Shown piece after piece: positions 49,523 through 58,117 of a stretch of DNA of 64,000 nucleotides. Position 1 is the first letter of the stretch, and the number at the start of each line of letters is the position of its first letter. The position numbers were made by a program, and so were the translations under genes. The notes under the pieces are model-generated. The model saw nothing but the letters and a program-made list of their open reading frames with translations, did not search any database and was not told the DNA's origin. Source of the stretch: Actinomadura citrea (lineage in GTDB: Bacteria; Actinomycetota; Actinomycetes; Streptosporangiales; Streptosporangiaceae); NCBI RefSeq assembly GCF_013409045.1, contig NZ_JACCBT010000001.1:8782669-8846668 (forward strand), given 5' to 3'.

Positions 49523-50866
49523 TTATTCCAGGGGCAGGCGCAGGGCGAAGCGGGCGCCGGACGGGTGGTCCTCGATCCGCAGCGTCCCGCCGTGCGCCCG
49601 GGCGATCTCGCGGGCGATCGCGAGGCCGAGGCCGGCGCCGCCGGTGCCGCGGCTGCGCGCGGAGTCCAGGCGGGTGAAGCGCTCGAAGACGCGTTCCCTG
49701 TCGGCGGGCGGGACGCCGATGCCGTCGTCGGCGACGACGAGCAGCGCCCGGCCGCCGTCCCTGCCCACCTCCACCGTCACGCACGATCCGGCGTAGCGCT
49801 CGGCGTTGTCGAGCAGGTTGCCCAGCAGCCGGACGAGCTGCATCCGCACCCCGCGCACCTCGACGCCGCGGGACAGCTCGGTGACGATCTTCAGATCGGA
49901 CGAGCGCCGGCGGACCTCGGCGCCGGCGAGCGCCGCCAGGTCGATCGGTTCCTGCGCCGCGCTCCCGCCGGTCCCGATGCGGGCGAGCAGCAGCAGGTCG
50001 GTGACGATCGACTCCAGCCGGTCGGTGTCACGCAGCGCCGACGCGATGACGCCCCGCAGGTCGTTGTCCTCCGGGTGCATGGAGGCGTCCTCCAGGTTGG
50101 CCCGGAGCCCCGCGATCGGGGTGCGCAGCTCGTGTGAGGCGTCCGAGGCGAACTGCCGCTGCCGTGCGACGGCCCGCTCCAGCCGGTCGAGCGTCTCGTT
50201 GGCGGTTCGGGCGAGCTGCGCGATCTCGTCCTGGCCCCGGGGCTGCGGCACCCGGCGGCTGAGGTCGGTGGCGCTGATCTCCGCGAGCTGGGCGCGGATC
50301 GCCTCGACGGGGCCGAGCGTGCGCCCGACGACGCGCCAGGTGACCCCCGCGGCGACGGCGGCCAGCAGCAGCACGCCCGAGCCGAGCACCCCCTCCAGGA
50401 GACCGTCCACCAGATAGGACGGCTGCCGCGCGGCCGCGTACACCACGACGGAGTCGCGCGCGGTGCTGACCCGGATGGCCTCGGCCACGAAACACTCCCG
50501 GTCCGGCCATCGGCCGCGGCACTCGGTGAAGTCCTGGACGCGCATGTTGCTCGGCGGCCAGAGTCTGCTCACCGGTGGTCTGTCCGTTGCGGCGGGTGTG
50601 GCGTTCGTCACCCGCCCGCCGGGCTCGACGACCTGGATCAGCACGAGGCCGCGGGACTCGTCGCGGATCCGGCCCTCCAGCGTCCCGTCGCGGACGCCGC
50701 CGCTGACGCGCCGGGCGTCCACCTGCGTCCGACGGAGCAGTTCGGCCTTGACGGCGCTGCGCACGGCGACGTCCACGCCGATCGCGGTGACGCCGAGCAC
50801 CAGTGCGGCGATCACGGCGGCGACGAGCGTGTCCCTGGCCCGGATGGACCGGGGGCGCATGCGCAT
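49523..50866 (-). CDS. Orphan sensor histidine kinase (EnvZ/BaeS-like)
   Basis: 447 residues from ATG 50866, after GGAGGGCCC. Two membrane helices (about 15-38 and 155-180) enclose an extracellular sensor domain with two cysteines. HAMP follows (about 180-235), then HisKA with DASHELRTPIAGL (H245), and HATPase with LLGNLLDNAERY, VADDGIGVPP and GGAGLGLAIAREI. There is no response-regulator gene next to it; the divergent gene is a glutamate-cysteine ligase-like enzyme. Confidence 0.93.
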   Translation of the reverse strand: MRMRPRSIRARDTLVAAVIAALVLGVTAIGVDVAVRSAVKAELLRRTQVDARRVSGGVRDGTLEGRIRDESRGLVLIQVVEPGGRVTNATPAATDRPPVSRLWPPSNMRVQDFTECRGRWPDRECFVAEAIRVSTARDSVVVYAAARQPSYLVDGLLEGVLGSGVLLLAAVAAGVTWRVVGRTLGPVEAIRAQLAEISATDLSRRVPQPRGQDEIAQLARTANETLDRLERAVARQRQFASDASHELRTPIAGLRANLEDASMHPEDNDLRGVIASALRDTDRLESIVTDLLLLARIGTGGSAAQEPIDLAALAGAEVRRRSSDLKIVTELSRGVEVRGVRMQLVRLLGNLLDNAERYAGSCVTVEVGRDGGRALLVVADDGIGVPPADRERVFERFTRLDSARSRGTGGAGLGLAIAREIARAHGGTLRIEDHPSGARFALRLPLE

Positions 50867-51026
50867 GGGCCCTCCACGAGGACGTACCGGTCTCCGGGCG
50901 TGACGACACACGCTACCGGCCGGTCATGAAACGGGGAGCCCGAAACTGCGCGCCGTGTTTTCACCATCGCTTACTGGGACATCCCGTTTTATGACGATTC
51001 CCTCCGGAGTACAGGGACGGACACAC

Positions 51027-52496
51027 ATGGGCAGGGACGTGGCTTCGGTCTCCATCAGCGGCGAGGACCGGCGACGGTATCGCGACAAGGTGCGCAGGTG
51101 CCTCGACGTGCTGGCCCGGATGCTGGGCGAATCCCAGTTCGACTTCGAGCGCCCGCACATCGGCCTGGAGATCGAGCTCAACCTGATCGACTCGCTCGGC
51201 GACCCGCTGATGCGCAACGCGGACGTGCTCAAGGCGATCGCGGACCCGGCGTGGGCCACCGAGCTGGGCCAGTTCAACCTGGAGATCAACATCCCGCCCC
51301 GGGAGCTCGGCGGCGAGGGCACGGGAGCCCTGGAGACGGAGGTCCGCGACCACCTCGCGCACGCCGACGACCGGGCCCGCGAGGTGGGTGGCCGGCTCGT
51401 GATGATCGGCATCCTGCCGACCCTGCGGCGCACCGACATCGGCGAGGAGACCCTGTCCTCCAACGCCCGCTACAAGATGCTGAACGACCAGATCTTCGCC
51501 GCGCGCGGGGAGGAGATGCGCATCGACATCGACGGTCCCGAGCCGCTGCGCATGCACACCGACACGATCATCCCCGAGGCCGCCTGCACCAGCGTCCAGT
51601 TCCACCTGCAGGTCAGCCCCGACGAGTTCGGCGCGTACTGGAACGCGGCCCAGGCCGTCGCGGGCGCGCAGGTCGCGATGGGCGCCAACTCGCCGTTCCT
51701 GTTCGGCCATCAGCTCTGGCACGAGACCCGCATCACCCTGTTCGAGCAGGCCACCGACACCCGCCCGGACGAGCTGAAGACGCAGGGCGTCCGGCCCCGC
51801 GTGTGGTTCGGCGAACGCTGGATCACCTCCGTGTTCGACCTCTTCGAGGAGAACGCCCGGTACTTCCCGTCCCTGCTGCCGCTGTGCGACGACGAGGACC
51901 CCCGCGAGGTGCTGGACCAGGGCGGCATCCCCGAGCTCGGCGAGCTCACCCTCCACAACGGAACGATCTACCGCTGGAACCGCCCCATCTACGCCGTCGT
52001 GAAGGGCCGCCCCCACCTGCGCGTGGAGAACCGCGTCCTGCCGGCCGGGCCGTCCGTCGCCGACGTCGTCGCCAACGGCGCCTTCTACTACGGCGTCGTC
52101 CGGATGCTGGCCGAGGAGGACCGCCCCGTCTGGTCCCGCATGTCCTTCGCCACCGCCGAGGAGAACCTGCACCGCGCCGCACGCGGCGGCCTCGAATCGA
52201 CCCTCTACTGGCCCGGCATGGGCGAGGTGCCCGCCGCCGAGCTCGTCCTGCGCAAGCTGCTCCCCCTCGCCCACGAGGGGCTCGACCGCTGGGGCGTCGA
52301 CCCCGCCCGCCGCGACCGCCTCCTCGGCATCATCGAGCGCCGCTGCGTCACCGGCCAGACCGGCGCCGCCTGGCAGATCAACACCGTCCGGGCCCTGGAG
52401 GAGGAGCACGGCGTCGGCCGCCACGACGCCCTGCGCATGATGACCCGCGCCTACGTCGAGCACGGGCGCGACAACGAGCCCGTCCACACCTGGTAG
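51027..52496 (+). CDS. Glutamate-cysteine ligase family protein (GCS2 type)
   Basis: 489 residues from ATG 51027, after AGGGACGG. The GCS2 fold is supported by IGLEIELNLIDSLGDP, GQFNLEINIPPREL, TSVQFHLQVSPDEFGAYWNA and HLRVENRVLPAGPS. The family joins glutamate or other acids to an amine with ATP. Mycothiol-using actinobacteria do not need glutathione, so the true product may be a gamma-glutamyl compound such as that made in ergothioneine synthesis, but the length and motifs differ from EgtA. The role is open. It lies 71 bases before the response regulator, on the same strand. Confidence 0.85.
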   Translation: MGRDVASVSISGEDRRRYRDKVRRCLDVLARMLGESQFDFERPHIGLEIELNLIDSLGDPLMRNADVLKAIADPAWATELGQFNLEINIPPRELGGEGTGALETEVRDHLAHADDRAREVGGRLVMIGILPTLRRTDIGEETLSSNARYKMLNDQIFAARGEEMRIDIDGPEPLRMHTDTIIPEAACTSVQFHLQVSPDEFGAYWNAAQAVAGAQVAMGANSPFLFGHQLWHETRITLFEQATDTRPDELKTQGVRPRVWFGERWITSVFDLFEENARYFPSLLPLCDDEDPREVLDQGGIPELGELTLHNGTIYRWNRPIYAVVKGRPHLRVENRVLPAGPSVADVVANGAFYYGVVRMLAEEDRPVWSRMSFATAEENLHRAARGGLESTLYWPGMGEVPAAELVLRKLLPLAHEGLDRWGVDPARRDRLLGIIERRCVTGQTGAAWQINTVRALEEEHGVGRHDALRMMTRAYVEHGRDNEPVHTW

Positions 52497-52567
52497 TCCG
52501 AGGATCTTCACAGCTCCCGCACAGACCACACCCCGCCTCCACGAAACGGCCTTCTAGAGTCGGTGGC

Positions 52568-53254
52568 GTGAGTGGACACGAGACGCGCGTCCTCGTCGTC
52601 GAGGACGAGCCGACGATCGCGCGGGCGGTGGCCGACCGGCTGGCGGCCGAGGGCTTCGGCGTCGAGACGGCCGGGGACGGGCCCTCGGCGGTCGAGCGCG
52701 CCCGCGCGTACGAGCCGCACCTCATCGTGCTGGACGTGATGCTGCCCGGGTTCGACGGCCTTGAGGTCTGCCGCCGGGTCCAGGCGGAACGTCCCGTGCC
52801 CGTGCTGATGCTGACGGCGCGCGACGACGAGACCGACCTGCTCGTCGGCCTCGGCGTCGGCGCCGACGACTACGTGACCAAGCCGTTCAGCATGCGCGAG
52901 CTGGTGGCGCGCATACGCGCCGTGCTGCGCCGCGTCGAGCGGCCCGCGATGGACACCGGGGGCGGGCGGGTGCGCGTCGGAGACCTGGAGGTCGACCAGC
53001 GGGCCCGCCGGGTGCGCCGGGACGGCCGCGAGGTGCACCTCACGCCGACCGAGTTCGACCTGCTCGCGTGCCTGCTGCGCAACCGGGGGACGGTGCTCAC
53101 CCGCGCCGTCCTGCTGGAACGGGTGTGGGACTGGGCGGACGCGTCCGGCACGCGGGTCGTCGACAGCCACGTCAAGGCCCTGCGGCGCAAGCTCGGCCAG
53201 GAGCTGATCCGTACCGTGCACGGCGTCGGCTACAGCCTGGAGGCCGCGCCGTGA
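52568..53254 (+). CDS. OmpR/PhoB-type response regulator
   Basis: 228 residues from GTG 52568. Receiver: VLVVEDEPTIARAV, phosphorylated D56 in IVLDVMLPGFDG, lysine in YVTKPFSMREL. The winged helix reads LTPTEFDLLACLLRNRGTVLTRAVLLE and RVVDSHVKALRRKLG. There is no ribosome site; TAGAGT (52555-52560) ends 7 bases before the start, which fits a leaderless transcript. It overlaps the kinase by GTGA. Confidence 0.94.
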   Translation: MSGHETRVLVVEDEPTIARAVADRLAAEGFGVETAGDGPSAVERARAYEPHLIVLDVMLPGFDGLEVCRRVQAERPVPVLMLTARDDETDLLVGLGVGADDYVTKPFSMRELVARIRAVLRRVERPAMDTGGGRVRVGDLEVDQRARRVRRDGREVHLTPTEFDLLACLLRNRGTVLTRAVLLERVWDWADASGTRVVDSHVKALRRKLGQELIRTVHGVGYSLEAAP

Positions 53255-54321
53255 CCGCCGAGGGCGCCGGTCTCGCCCGCAGGCTGTGGGCGCGGCTGCC
53301 CCGGCCGCTGGACCCGCTCCGGTCGATCAAGGTGAAGTTCGGCGTCGTGGTCGTCGTGACCGCGTGCGTCGCCGTCCTGATCGTGCTGTGGGGGTACCCG
53401 CTGGGGTTCCGCGCCCGGCAGACGATGCCGCTCGGCGTGCTCATCTCGCTGGTCGTCATCCAGCTGCTCGCCCACGGCATGACCGCGCCGCTGCGCGAGA
53501 TGACCGCGGCGGCGCGGGCGATGGCGCGCGGCGACTACAGCCGCCGGGTGCGCGCCACCTCGCGCGACGAGGTCGGGGAGCTGGCGCAGGCGTTCAACCG
53601 GATGGCCGCCGACCTCGCCGAGGTCGACCGGCAGCGCCGCGAGTTCGTCGCGAACGTCTCGCACGAGCTGCGCACCCCCATCAGCGCGCTGCGGGCCGTC
53701 CTGGAGAACGTCGCGGACGGCGTCACGCCCGCGACGCCCGACGTCCTGGAGACGGCCCTCGACCAGACCGAGCGGCTCGGACGCCTCGTCACCCAGCTGC
53801 TGGACCTGTCGCGGGTCGAGGCGGGCGCGGCGGCGCTCGACGTGACCGACCTCGACATCGCCGGCTTCGTCGCCGACGTCGTCGCGGAGGCGCGGGCGGG
53901 CCGCCCGGAGGCGGTGTTCGAGCCGGACGTCACGCCCGGCCTGCGCGCCGCCGCCGACCGCGACCGCCTCCACCAGGTCGTCGCCAACCTGCTCGACAAC
54001 GCCGCCCGGCACAGCCCGGACGGCCGCCCCGTCACGGTCAAGGCCCGTCCCGCGAACCCGCCCGGCGGACTGGTCATCGAGGTGGCCGACGAGGGGCCCG
54101 GCATCCCGCCCGAGGAGCGCGCCCGCGTGTTCGAGCGCTTCTCCCGCGGGTCCGCGTCCGGCGCCGGCACGCCCGGCGGCGGCACGGGGCTGGGCCTGGC
54201 CATCGCGAACTGGGCCACCGAGCTGCACGGCGGCGACATCACCGTCATGGACACCCCCACCGGCTGCCGCATCCGCGTCGTGATCCCTCCGGACCTCGCT
54301 ACCCGGTCAGATCAATGGTGA
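53251..54321 (+). CDS. Sensor histidine kinase (partner of the OmpR-type regulator)
   Basis: 356 residues from GTG 53251, overlapping the regulator stop. Two membrane helices (about 30-48 and 55-75) with only a short loop between them (GFRARQTMP), so it senses within or near the membrane. HAMP (72-125), HisKA with NVSHELRTPISAL (H138), and HATPase with VVANLLDNAARHS, VADEGPGIPP and GGGTGLGLAIANW. Its end overlaps the convergent NUDIX gene by 23 bases. Confidence 0.94.
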   Translation: MTAEGAGLARRLWARLPRPLDPLRSIKVKFGVVVVVTACVAVLIVLWGYPLGFRARQTMPLGVLISLVVIQLLAHGMTAPLREMTAAARAMARGDYSRRVRATSRDEVGELAQAFNRMAADLAEVDRQRREFVANVSHELRTPISALRAVLENVADGVTPATPDVLETALDQTERLGRLVTQLLDLSRVEAGAAALDVTDLDIAGFVADVVAEARAGRPEAVFEPDVTPGLRAAADRDRLHQVVANLLDNAARHSPDGRPVTVKARPANPPGGLVIEVADEGPGIPPEERARVFERFSRGSASGAGTPGGGTGLGLAIANWATELHGGDITVMDTPTGCRIRVVIPPDLATRSDQW

Positions 54322-54853
54322 GCAGGGCGAACGCGGCGAGAGTCGAGTCGTCGGTGATGCGGCCGTCCCGGACGAGCGCCTTGAACTCCTCCCGCGACAC
54401 CCACTTCTGCCGCATGTCCTGCTCCTCGGGCTCCCGGTCGGCCTCCCCGGCCTCCAGGTCGGACGCGACGAAGATCGTGAAACCCTGACCGCTCGTCCCG
54501 TGCGCGCAGTGCAGGTACCCGAGGCGCCGCAGCGTCCCGGCGCGCAGCCCGGTCTCCTCGGCGAGCTCCCGCCGGGCCAGCTCCTCCGGGTCGGCCTCGC
54601 GCCGGCCGGGGGCCGAGCCCTGCGGGAAGCTCCACGTGCGCCTGCCGATCGGGTACCGGTACTCCTCGACGAGGTGGAATCCGTCCCCCTCTTCCGGGAT
54701 GACCAGCACGAAGTCGGGCTTGTCGACCACCCCGTACATGCCGCGCGAACCGTCCAGCCGCTCGACCTCGTCCTCCCGGACGACCATCCACGGGTTCTCG
54801 TAGACGACGCGCGACGCGACCTGGCGCACCGCGGGCCGCTCCTCGCCGCTCAT
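54299..54853 (-). CDS. NUDIX hydrolase (ADP-ribose pyrophosphatase-like)
   Basis: 184 residues. The NUDIX box is GSAPGRREADPEELARRELA with the closing EETGL, at about 80-105. The N-terminal VASRVVYENPWMVVREDEVERLDG and GYLHCAHGTSGQGFTIFVA are those of ADP-ribose/NDP-sugar hydrolases. Its start overlaps the stop of the GntR gene upstream (ATGA), so the two are co-translated. It would hydrolyse a nucleotide-sugar or a related pyrophosphate. Confidence 0.92.
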   Translation of the reverse strand: MSGEERPAVRQVASRVVYENPWMVVREDEVERLDGSRGMYGVVDKPDFVLVIPEEGDGFHLVEEYRYPIGRRTWSFPQGSAPGRREADPEELARRELAEETGLRAGTLRRLGYLHCAHGTSGQGFTIFVASDLEAGEADREPEEQDMRQKWVSREEFKALVRDGRITDDSTLAAFALLTIDLTG

Positions 54854-55599
54854 ACGCCCGCCCCGTAGCGGTAGACGAGTTCGTGCCGGTCGCCGACCAC
54901 CACCCGGTGGGTGGCCTCGACGACCCGCTCGTTCTGGTCGTGGGCACGGCGCCACAGCGTCAGGACGGGCTGGTCGGGCTTGATCTCCAGCGTCTCCTGC
55001 TCGTCCGGGCGGGGCAGCCGGCACGTCACCGACTCCTCGAACGTGATCCGGTAGCCCGCCTCCTCCAGCCGGGAGTAGATGCCGCCCGGCCCCGTGTCGA
55101 TCTCGCGCAGGACCGGGATCTGCTCCACGATCTCAAGGACCACCCAGGTCGTCGCCGTCTGGACGGGCGGCTCCCCCTCGACGCCCTGGACGCGCGCCCG
55201 CTCCAGCACCCGCGCCCCGACCGGGACGTCCAGGCGGAACGCGAGCCGGTCGTCGGCCTCCACCTCGGCGACGGCCGTCCGGGTGAACGGGGTGCCCCCG
55301 TCCCGCCGCGCCGACACGTGGAACCCCCGCCAGTCCCCGACCTGGCGCGTGATGTCGGACGCCGCGCGCCGCACCCGCGGAGCCGCCCGCACCTGCGCGC
55401 CCGCGCCGTGCCGCAGATGGACGAGGCCCTGCTCGGCCAGCAGCCGCAGCGCCCGCCGGACGGTGGAGCGGTCGGCCTCGTACACGCGCGCCAGTTCCCG
55501 CTCGGACGGCAGCCAGGCGGCCGGGTCCAGCTCGCCCTCGACGATACGGGCGGCGAGCGCGTTGCTGATCGCCTGTGCCTTCGCGGGGGGTCGCGGCAT
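54850..55599 (-). CDS. GntR-family regulator with UTRA domain
   Basis: 249 residues from ATG 55599, after AGGATCTGGT. The winged helix: SNALAARIVEGELDPAAWLPSE and VYEADRSTVRRALRLLAEQG. The UTRA domain (about 85-245) ends with THRVVVGDRHELVYRYG. It is first in a two-gene unit with the NUDIX hydrolase. Upstream, on the other strand, a palindrome (55712-55727) covers the start of a small gene and is its probable site. Confidence 0.92.
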   Translation of the reverse strand: MPRPPAKAQAISNALAARIVEGELDPAAWLPSERELARVYEADRSTVRRALRLLAEQGLVHLRHGAGAQVRAAPRVRRAASDITRQVGDWRGFHVSARRDGGTPFTRTAVAEVEADDRLAFRLDVPVGARVLERARVQGVEGEPPVQTATTWVVLEIVEQIPVLREIDTGPGGIYSRLEEAGYRITFEESVTCRLPRPDEQETLEIKPDQPVLTLWRRAHDQNERVVEATHRVVVGDRHELVYRYGAGV

Positions 55600-55687
55600 A
55601 CCAGATCCTGCTCCAGGTCGGTGCATTGACCTCATACCGTACAGATCCCACTTGCTCCCGCACCCTCTCGGGGTTGCGGCGAACTCA

Positions 55688-55727
55688 TTGTGGTCAGTGT
55701 TTGGTGGTTCTATGGTAGACCTACCAT
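55688..55727 (+). promoter_or_regulatory. Promoter and GntR-type operator of the small gene
   Basis: TTGTGG (55688-55693) and TATGGT (55711-55716) are 17 bases apart. ATGGTAG-AC-CTACCAT (55712-55727) is a palindrome with perfect 7-base arms covering the -10, the expected start point and the ATG of the small gene. HutC-type regulators bind sites of this size. Confidence 0.6.
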
Positions 55728-55977
55728 GAACCGACCGAGGGAGCCCCGCTTCATGTCGGCGACCATGTGCATGCCGGGCTGGCACAGCGAGCGCTCGGAC
55801 ACCGGCCTGCGCGCCACCCGCGTCACCCCCCTGTCGGACTACCAGCTCCTCAACGGCTGCCTTGAGGAGATCGTCGCCACCGACGAGGGCGAGCTGTGGC
55901 TGCTCTGCGACGCGCAGACCCGGCTGGCCGAGCGCGTCGCCACCGCCGAGCGGCTGCGGGCCTCCCACCGGCTCTGA
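55726..55977 (+). CDS. Small protein of unknown function under a GntR-type operator
   Basis: 83 residues from ATG 55726; the -10 is so near that the transcript is almost leaderless. Later in-frame ATGs (MSATMCMPGWHSERSD) are possible starts. No membrane helix. It has two cysteines and ends in a helix (LWLLCDAQTRLAERVATAERLRA). I do not recognise it. It stops one base before the convergent PucR-type gene ends. Confidence 0.6.
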   Translation: MNRPREPRFMSATMCMPGWHSERSDTGLRATRVTPLSDYQLLNGCLEEIVATDEGELWLLCDAQTRLAERVATAERLRASHRL

Positions 55978-57255
55978 TCAGCCGCGCCGCAGGGTGACGA
56001 CCTCGCCCGAGTCCCCGACCGCCGCACGGGCCGGCGGCATGATCCGCTCCCCCGCGTTGTCGGCCAGCAGTGCCCGGGCGCGCAGCACGATCTCCAGGTC
56101 GAAGCGCAGGTCCGGGTCCAGGAGCTGGTCGCCGAACAGCTCCTCCAGCTGGCGCAGCCGGTACCGGACGGTCTGCGGGTGGACGTGCAGCCGCATCGCG
56201 ACCTCGTTGGCGTTGCGTCCCGACTGCAGCCACGCCAGCAGCGTCTCGGCGAGCCGGTCCTGCTGGCTGGCCCGCAGGTGCGCCAGCGGCGCGAGCCGCA
56301 GGTCGGCCAGCGAGGTGATGAGCCCCTCGTCCTGGAACAGGATCAGCGTGGACATGTGCTCCACGCTGCGGATCACGCCGCTGTCGGCCTCGATCACGCC
56401 GCGCTGGACCAGGCACAGCGTCTTGCGCGCCCACTGGATCGAGCGCGCCGCCTCCATCAGCGGGACGGTCGGGCCGACGACGGCGAGCGTCCCGGACAGG
56501 GCGCGGTCCACGAGCTTGGCCCGGCCGGGGCCGTCCGGGTCGGGGATGATCAGGCTGGGGGTGCGCCGGGTCAGGTCGGCCAGCACGTCCGGCGGGAACG
56601 CGGGCTGGCGGGTGTCGGCGTGGTGCCGTCCGAGCGCGACCGCGGCGACCGTGCGCGGGACGGGCCAGTGCGCGGCGGCGGCGAGGTCGGCGATCGCCTC
56701 CTGCGCGGCGGGCGGGTCGGCGAACAGCAGGTCGAGCAGGCGCTTGCGGCGGCGCTGCATCTCGCCCGCGACCGCCGCCTTGGCCTGCGAGAAACCCTCC
56801 GCGGCGGCATGCGCCAGTTCGTCCTGGAACTGCATCAGGACCTCGCCGACGGCGCCGAGGGTGCGCGGCGGCACCTGCAGGGCCTCCGCGCCCTCGGTCA
56901 TCCGCCGCCACGCCACCATGCCGCCGACCCGCATCGCCGTCTGCATCGCGTCGAGGCTGCGCCCCTCGCCCGCCTCGCCGCGGCCGATGGCGCGGAAGAA
57001 GTCGGTCACCGGAGCGGGATCATGGCCGGGATCGGCCACCCGCTCGACGAAGAAGTGGAGCACGCGCTCGACGGCGAGCCGGAGGGTCCCCGAGTAGGAG
57101 CCGTCCCCCGGCCGGTCGTACTCCCTGACGCGTGTCTGAATCTCCTGGATCATGTCGTCCGCCACCTCGTCGAGGTGAGGTCGCATGTGATCCGCCAGTT
57201 CCCTCGGCAGATCCGCCCACGGGCGCCCGCTGGTGGTCGAACCGTCGTTCGCCAC
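55978..57255 (-). CDS. PucR/CdaR-type transcriptional regulator
   Basis: 425 residues from GTG 57255, just after GGGAGGTTCT; an upstream ATG at 57297 would add 14 residues. The C-terminal PucR helix-turn-helix is LAWLQSGRNANEVAMRLHVHPQTVRYRLRQLEELFGDQLLDPD. The N-terminal half (20-160) resembles the RsbR-like or GGDEF-like helical sensor of the group. PucR members often regulate purine or glycerate/aromatic catabolism. No obvious target is adjacent. Promoter: TTGCCC and TAAGTA 17 bases apart, near 57307-57340. Confidence 0.9.
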   Translation of the reverse strand: MANDGSTTSGRPWADLPRELADHMRPHLDEVADDMIQEIQTRVREYDRPGDGSYSGTLRLAVERVLHFFVERVADPGHDPAPVTDFFRAIGRGEAGEGRSLDAMQTAMRVGGMVAWRRMTEGAEALQVPPRTLGAVGEVLMQFQDELAHAAAEGFSQAKAAVAGEMQRRRKRLLDLLFADPPAAQEAIADLAAAAHWPVPRTVAAVALGRHHADTRQPAFPPDVLADLTRRTPSLIIPDPDGPGRAKLVDRALSGTLAVVGPTVPLMEAARSIQWARKTLCLVQRGVIEADSGVIRSVEHMSTLILFQDEGLITSLADLRLAPLAHLRASQQDRLAETLLAWLQSGRNANEVAMRLHVHPQTVRYRLRQLEELFGDQLLDPDLRFDLEIVLRARALLADNAGERIMPPARAAVGDSGEVVTLRRG

Positions 57256-57571
57256 AGAACCTCCCAGCTCCGTCCCCCTGCGTTGCGCGCCGTTCACACG
57301 GGGTAATTACTTACTTATGGGACCTGTGTGGGGCAAATCATGACCCGCGACGTGCCCAAGGCGCAAAGTTTAGGTCGGCAAACGTCCAGGTTCGGCCGGT
57401 GACGTGAGAAAAATTCATAATCTTCGCCCCCGCGGGAAGAGGCTCCCTGACTTCACCGAGACCGACCTGGTCAGACCACCGCCGCTACGCTCGGTCACTC
57501 GTTCCACGGCAGCAACCGGCCCACGGATCGTCCTGCTCTATCGTGCGGGCTCCCTCCGCAACAGGCGGCGT
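57256..57571. other. 316-base gap
   Basis: No gene is seen. It contains the probable PucR-type promoter on the minus strand near 57307-57340 (TTGCCC, 17 bases, TAAGTA) and a small A/T-rich patch at 57404-57422 that is unusual for this GC-rich DNA. Confidence 0.6.
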
Positions 57572-58021
57572 TCAGCGGGGGGCGAGGCGGAAGACGGCCG
57601 TGGTCGTCGTATGCGGAGCGATCTCGGCGATGGACGCGTCGACGGCGAACGGCAGCTCGGGGTCCTCGAATCCGGCCTGGGGCAGGTATGTCGCGAGGAC
57701 CTCGGCCGCCTCCGTGCCCTCGACCAGGACGGCGGAGTAGTCGGTGTCCGTTCCGTCCGGACCGTCCCGCTCGATGGTGCAGCGACCGGCCGCCAGGAGG
57801 TTGCGCACCCAGTCGCGCCGCCGGATGGACGAGCACAGGTAGAGCCGGCCGCCGACGCGGGTCACGTTGATCCCGAATGGGCGGGGCCGCCCTGTGCGCC
57901 GTCCGTCCACCCTGACCACGCGGCGGGCGGGCACTCCCTCGCGGTAGGGCTGGACGGGTGCCGCGCGGATGTCCTCGATCGCCCGCGCGGCCATCTCCCG
58001 CCAGTCTGCCTCTGAAGTCAT
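57572..58021 (-). CDS. Split-barrel flavin/F420-binding protein (nitroreductase/PPOX family)
   Basis: 149 residues from ATG 58021. The pattern VVRVDGRRTGRPRPFGINVTR followed by LYLCSSIRRRDWVRNLLAAG resembles the deazaflavin-dependent nitroreductase (Ddn) and PPOX split-barrel proteins. These bind F420 or FMN and reduce quinones or nitro groups, or sequester the cofactor. It is divergent from a TetR gene at 58118, with two identical-type operators between. Confidence 0.85.
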   Translation of the reverse strand: MTSEADWREMAARAIEDIRAAPVQPYREGVPARRVVRVDGRRTGRPRPFGINVTRVGGRLYLCSSIRRRDWVRNLLAAGRCTIERDGPDGTDTDYSAVLVEGTEAAEVLATYLPQAGFEDPELPFAVDASIAEIAPHTTTTAVFRLAPR

Positions 58022-58046
58022 GTGGCATCGCTCCCGTCCCATTGAA

Positions 58047-58063
58047 CCGGACCGGCGGTCCGG
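58047..58063. promoter_or_regulatory. TetR operator, copy 1
   Basis: CCGGACCGGCGGTCCGG, with the perfect inverted repeat CGGACC-GGC-GGTCCG, in the gap between the split-barrel gene and the TetR gene. A second copy lies 37 bases to the right. Confidence 0.7.
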
Positions 58064-58083
58064 ATATCGCTCCGGAGTACCAT

Positions 58084-58100
58084 ACGGACCAGCGGTCCGG
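58084..58100. promoter_or_regulatory. TetR operator, copy 2
   Basis: ACGGACCAGCGGTCCGG, with CGGACC-AGC-GGTCCG, 17 bases before the TetR start. Two copies suggest autoregulation and control of the divergent split-barrel gene. Confidence 0.7.
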
Positions 58101-58117
58101 ATAGGCAAGGAGAACGG

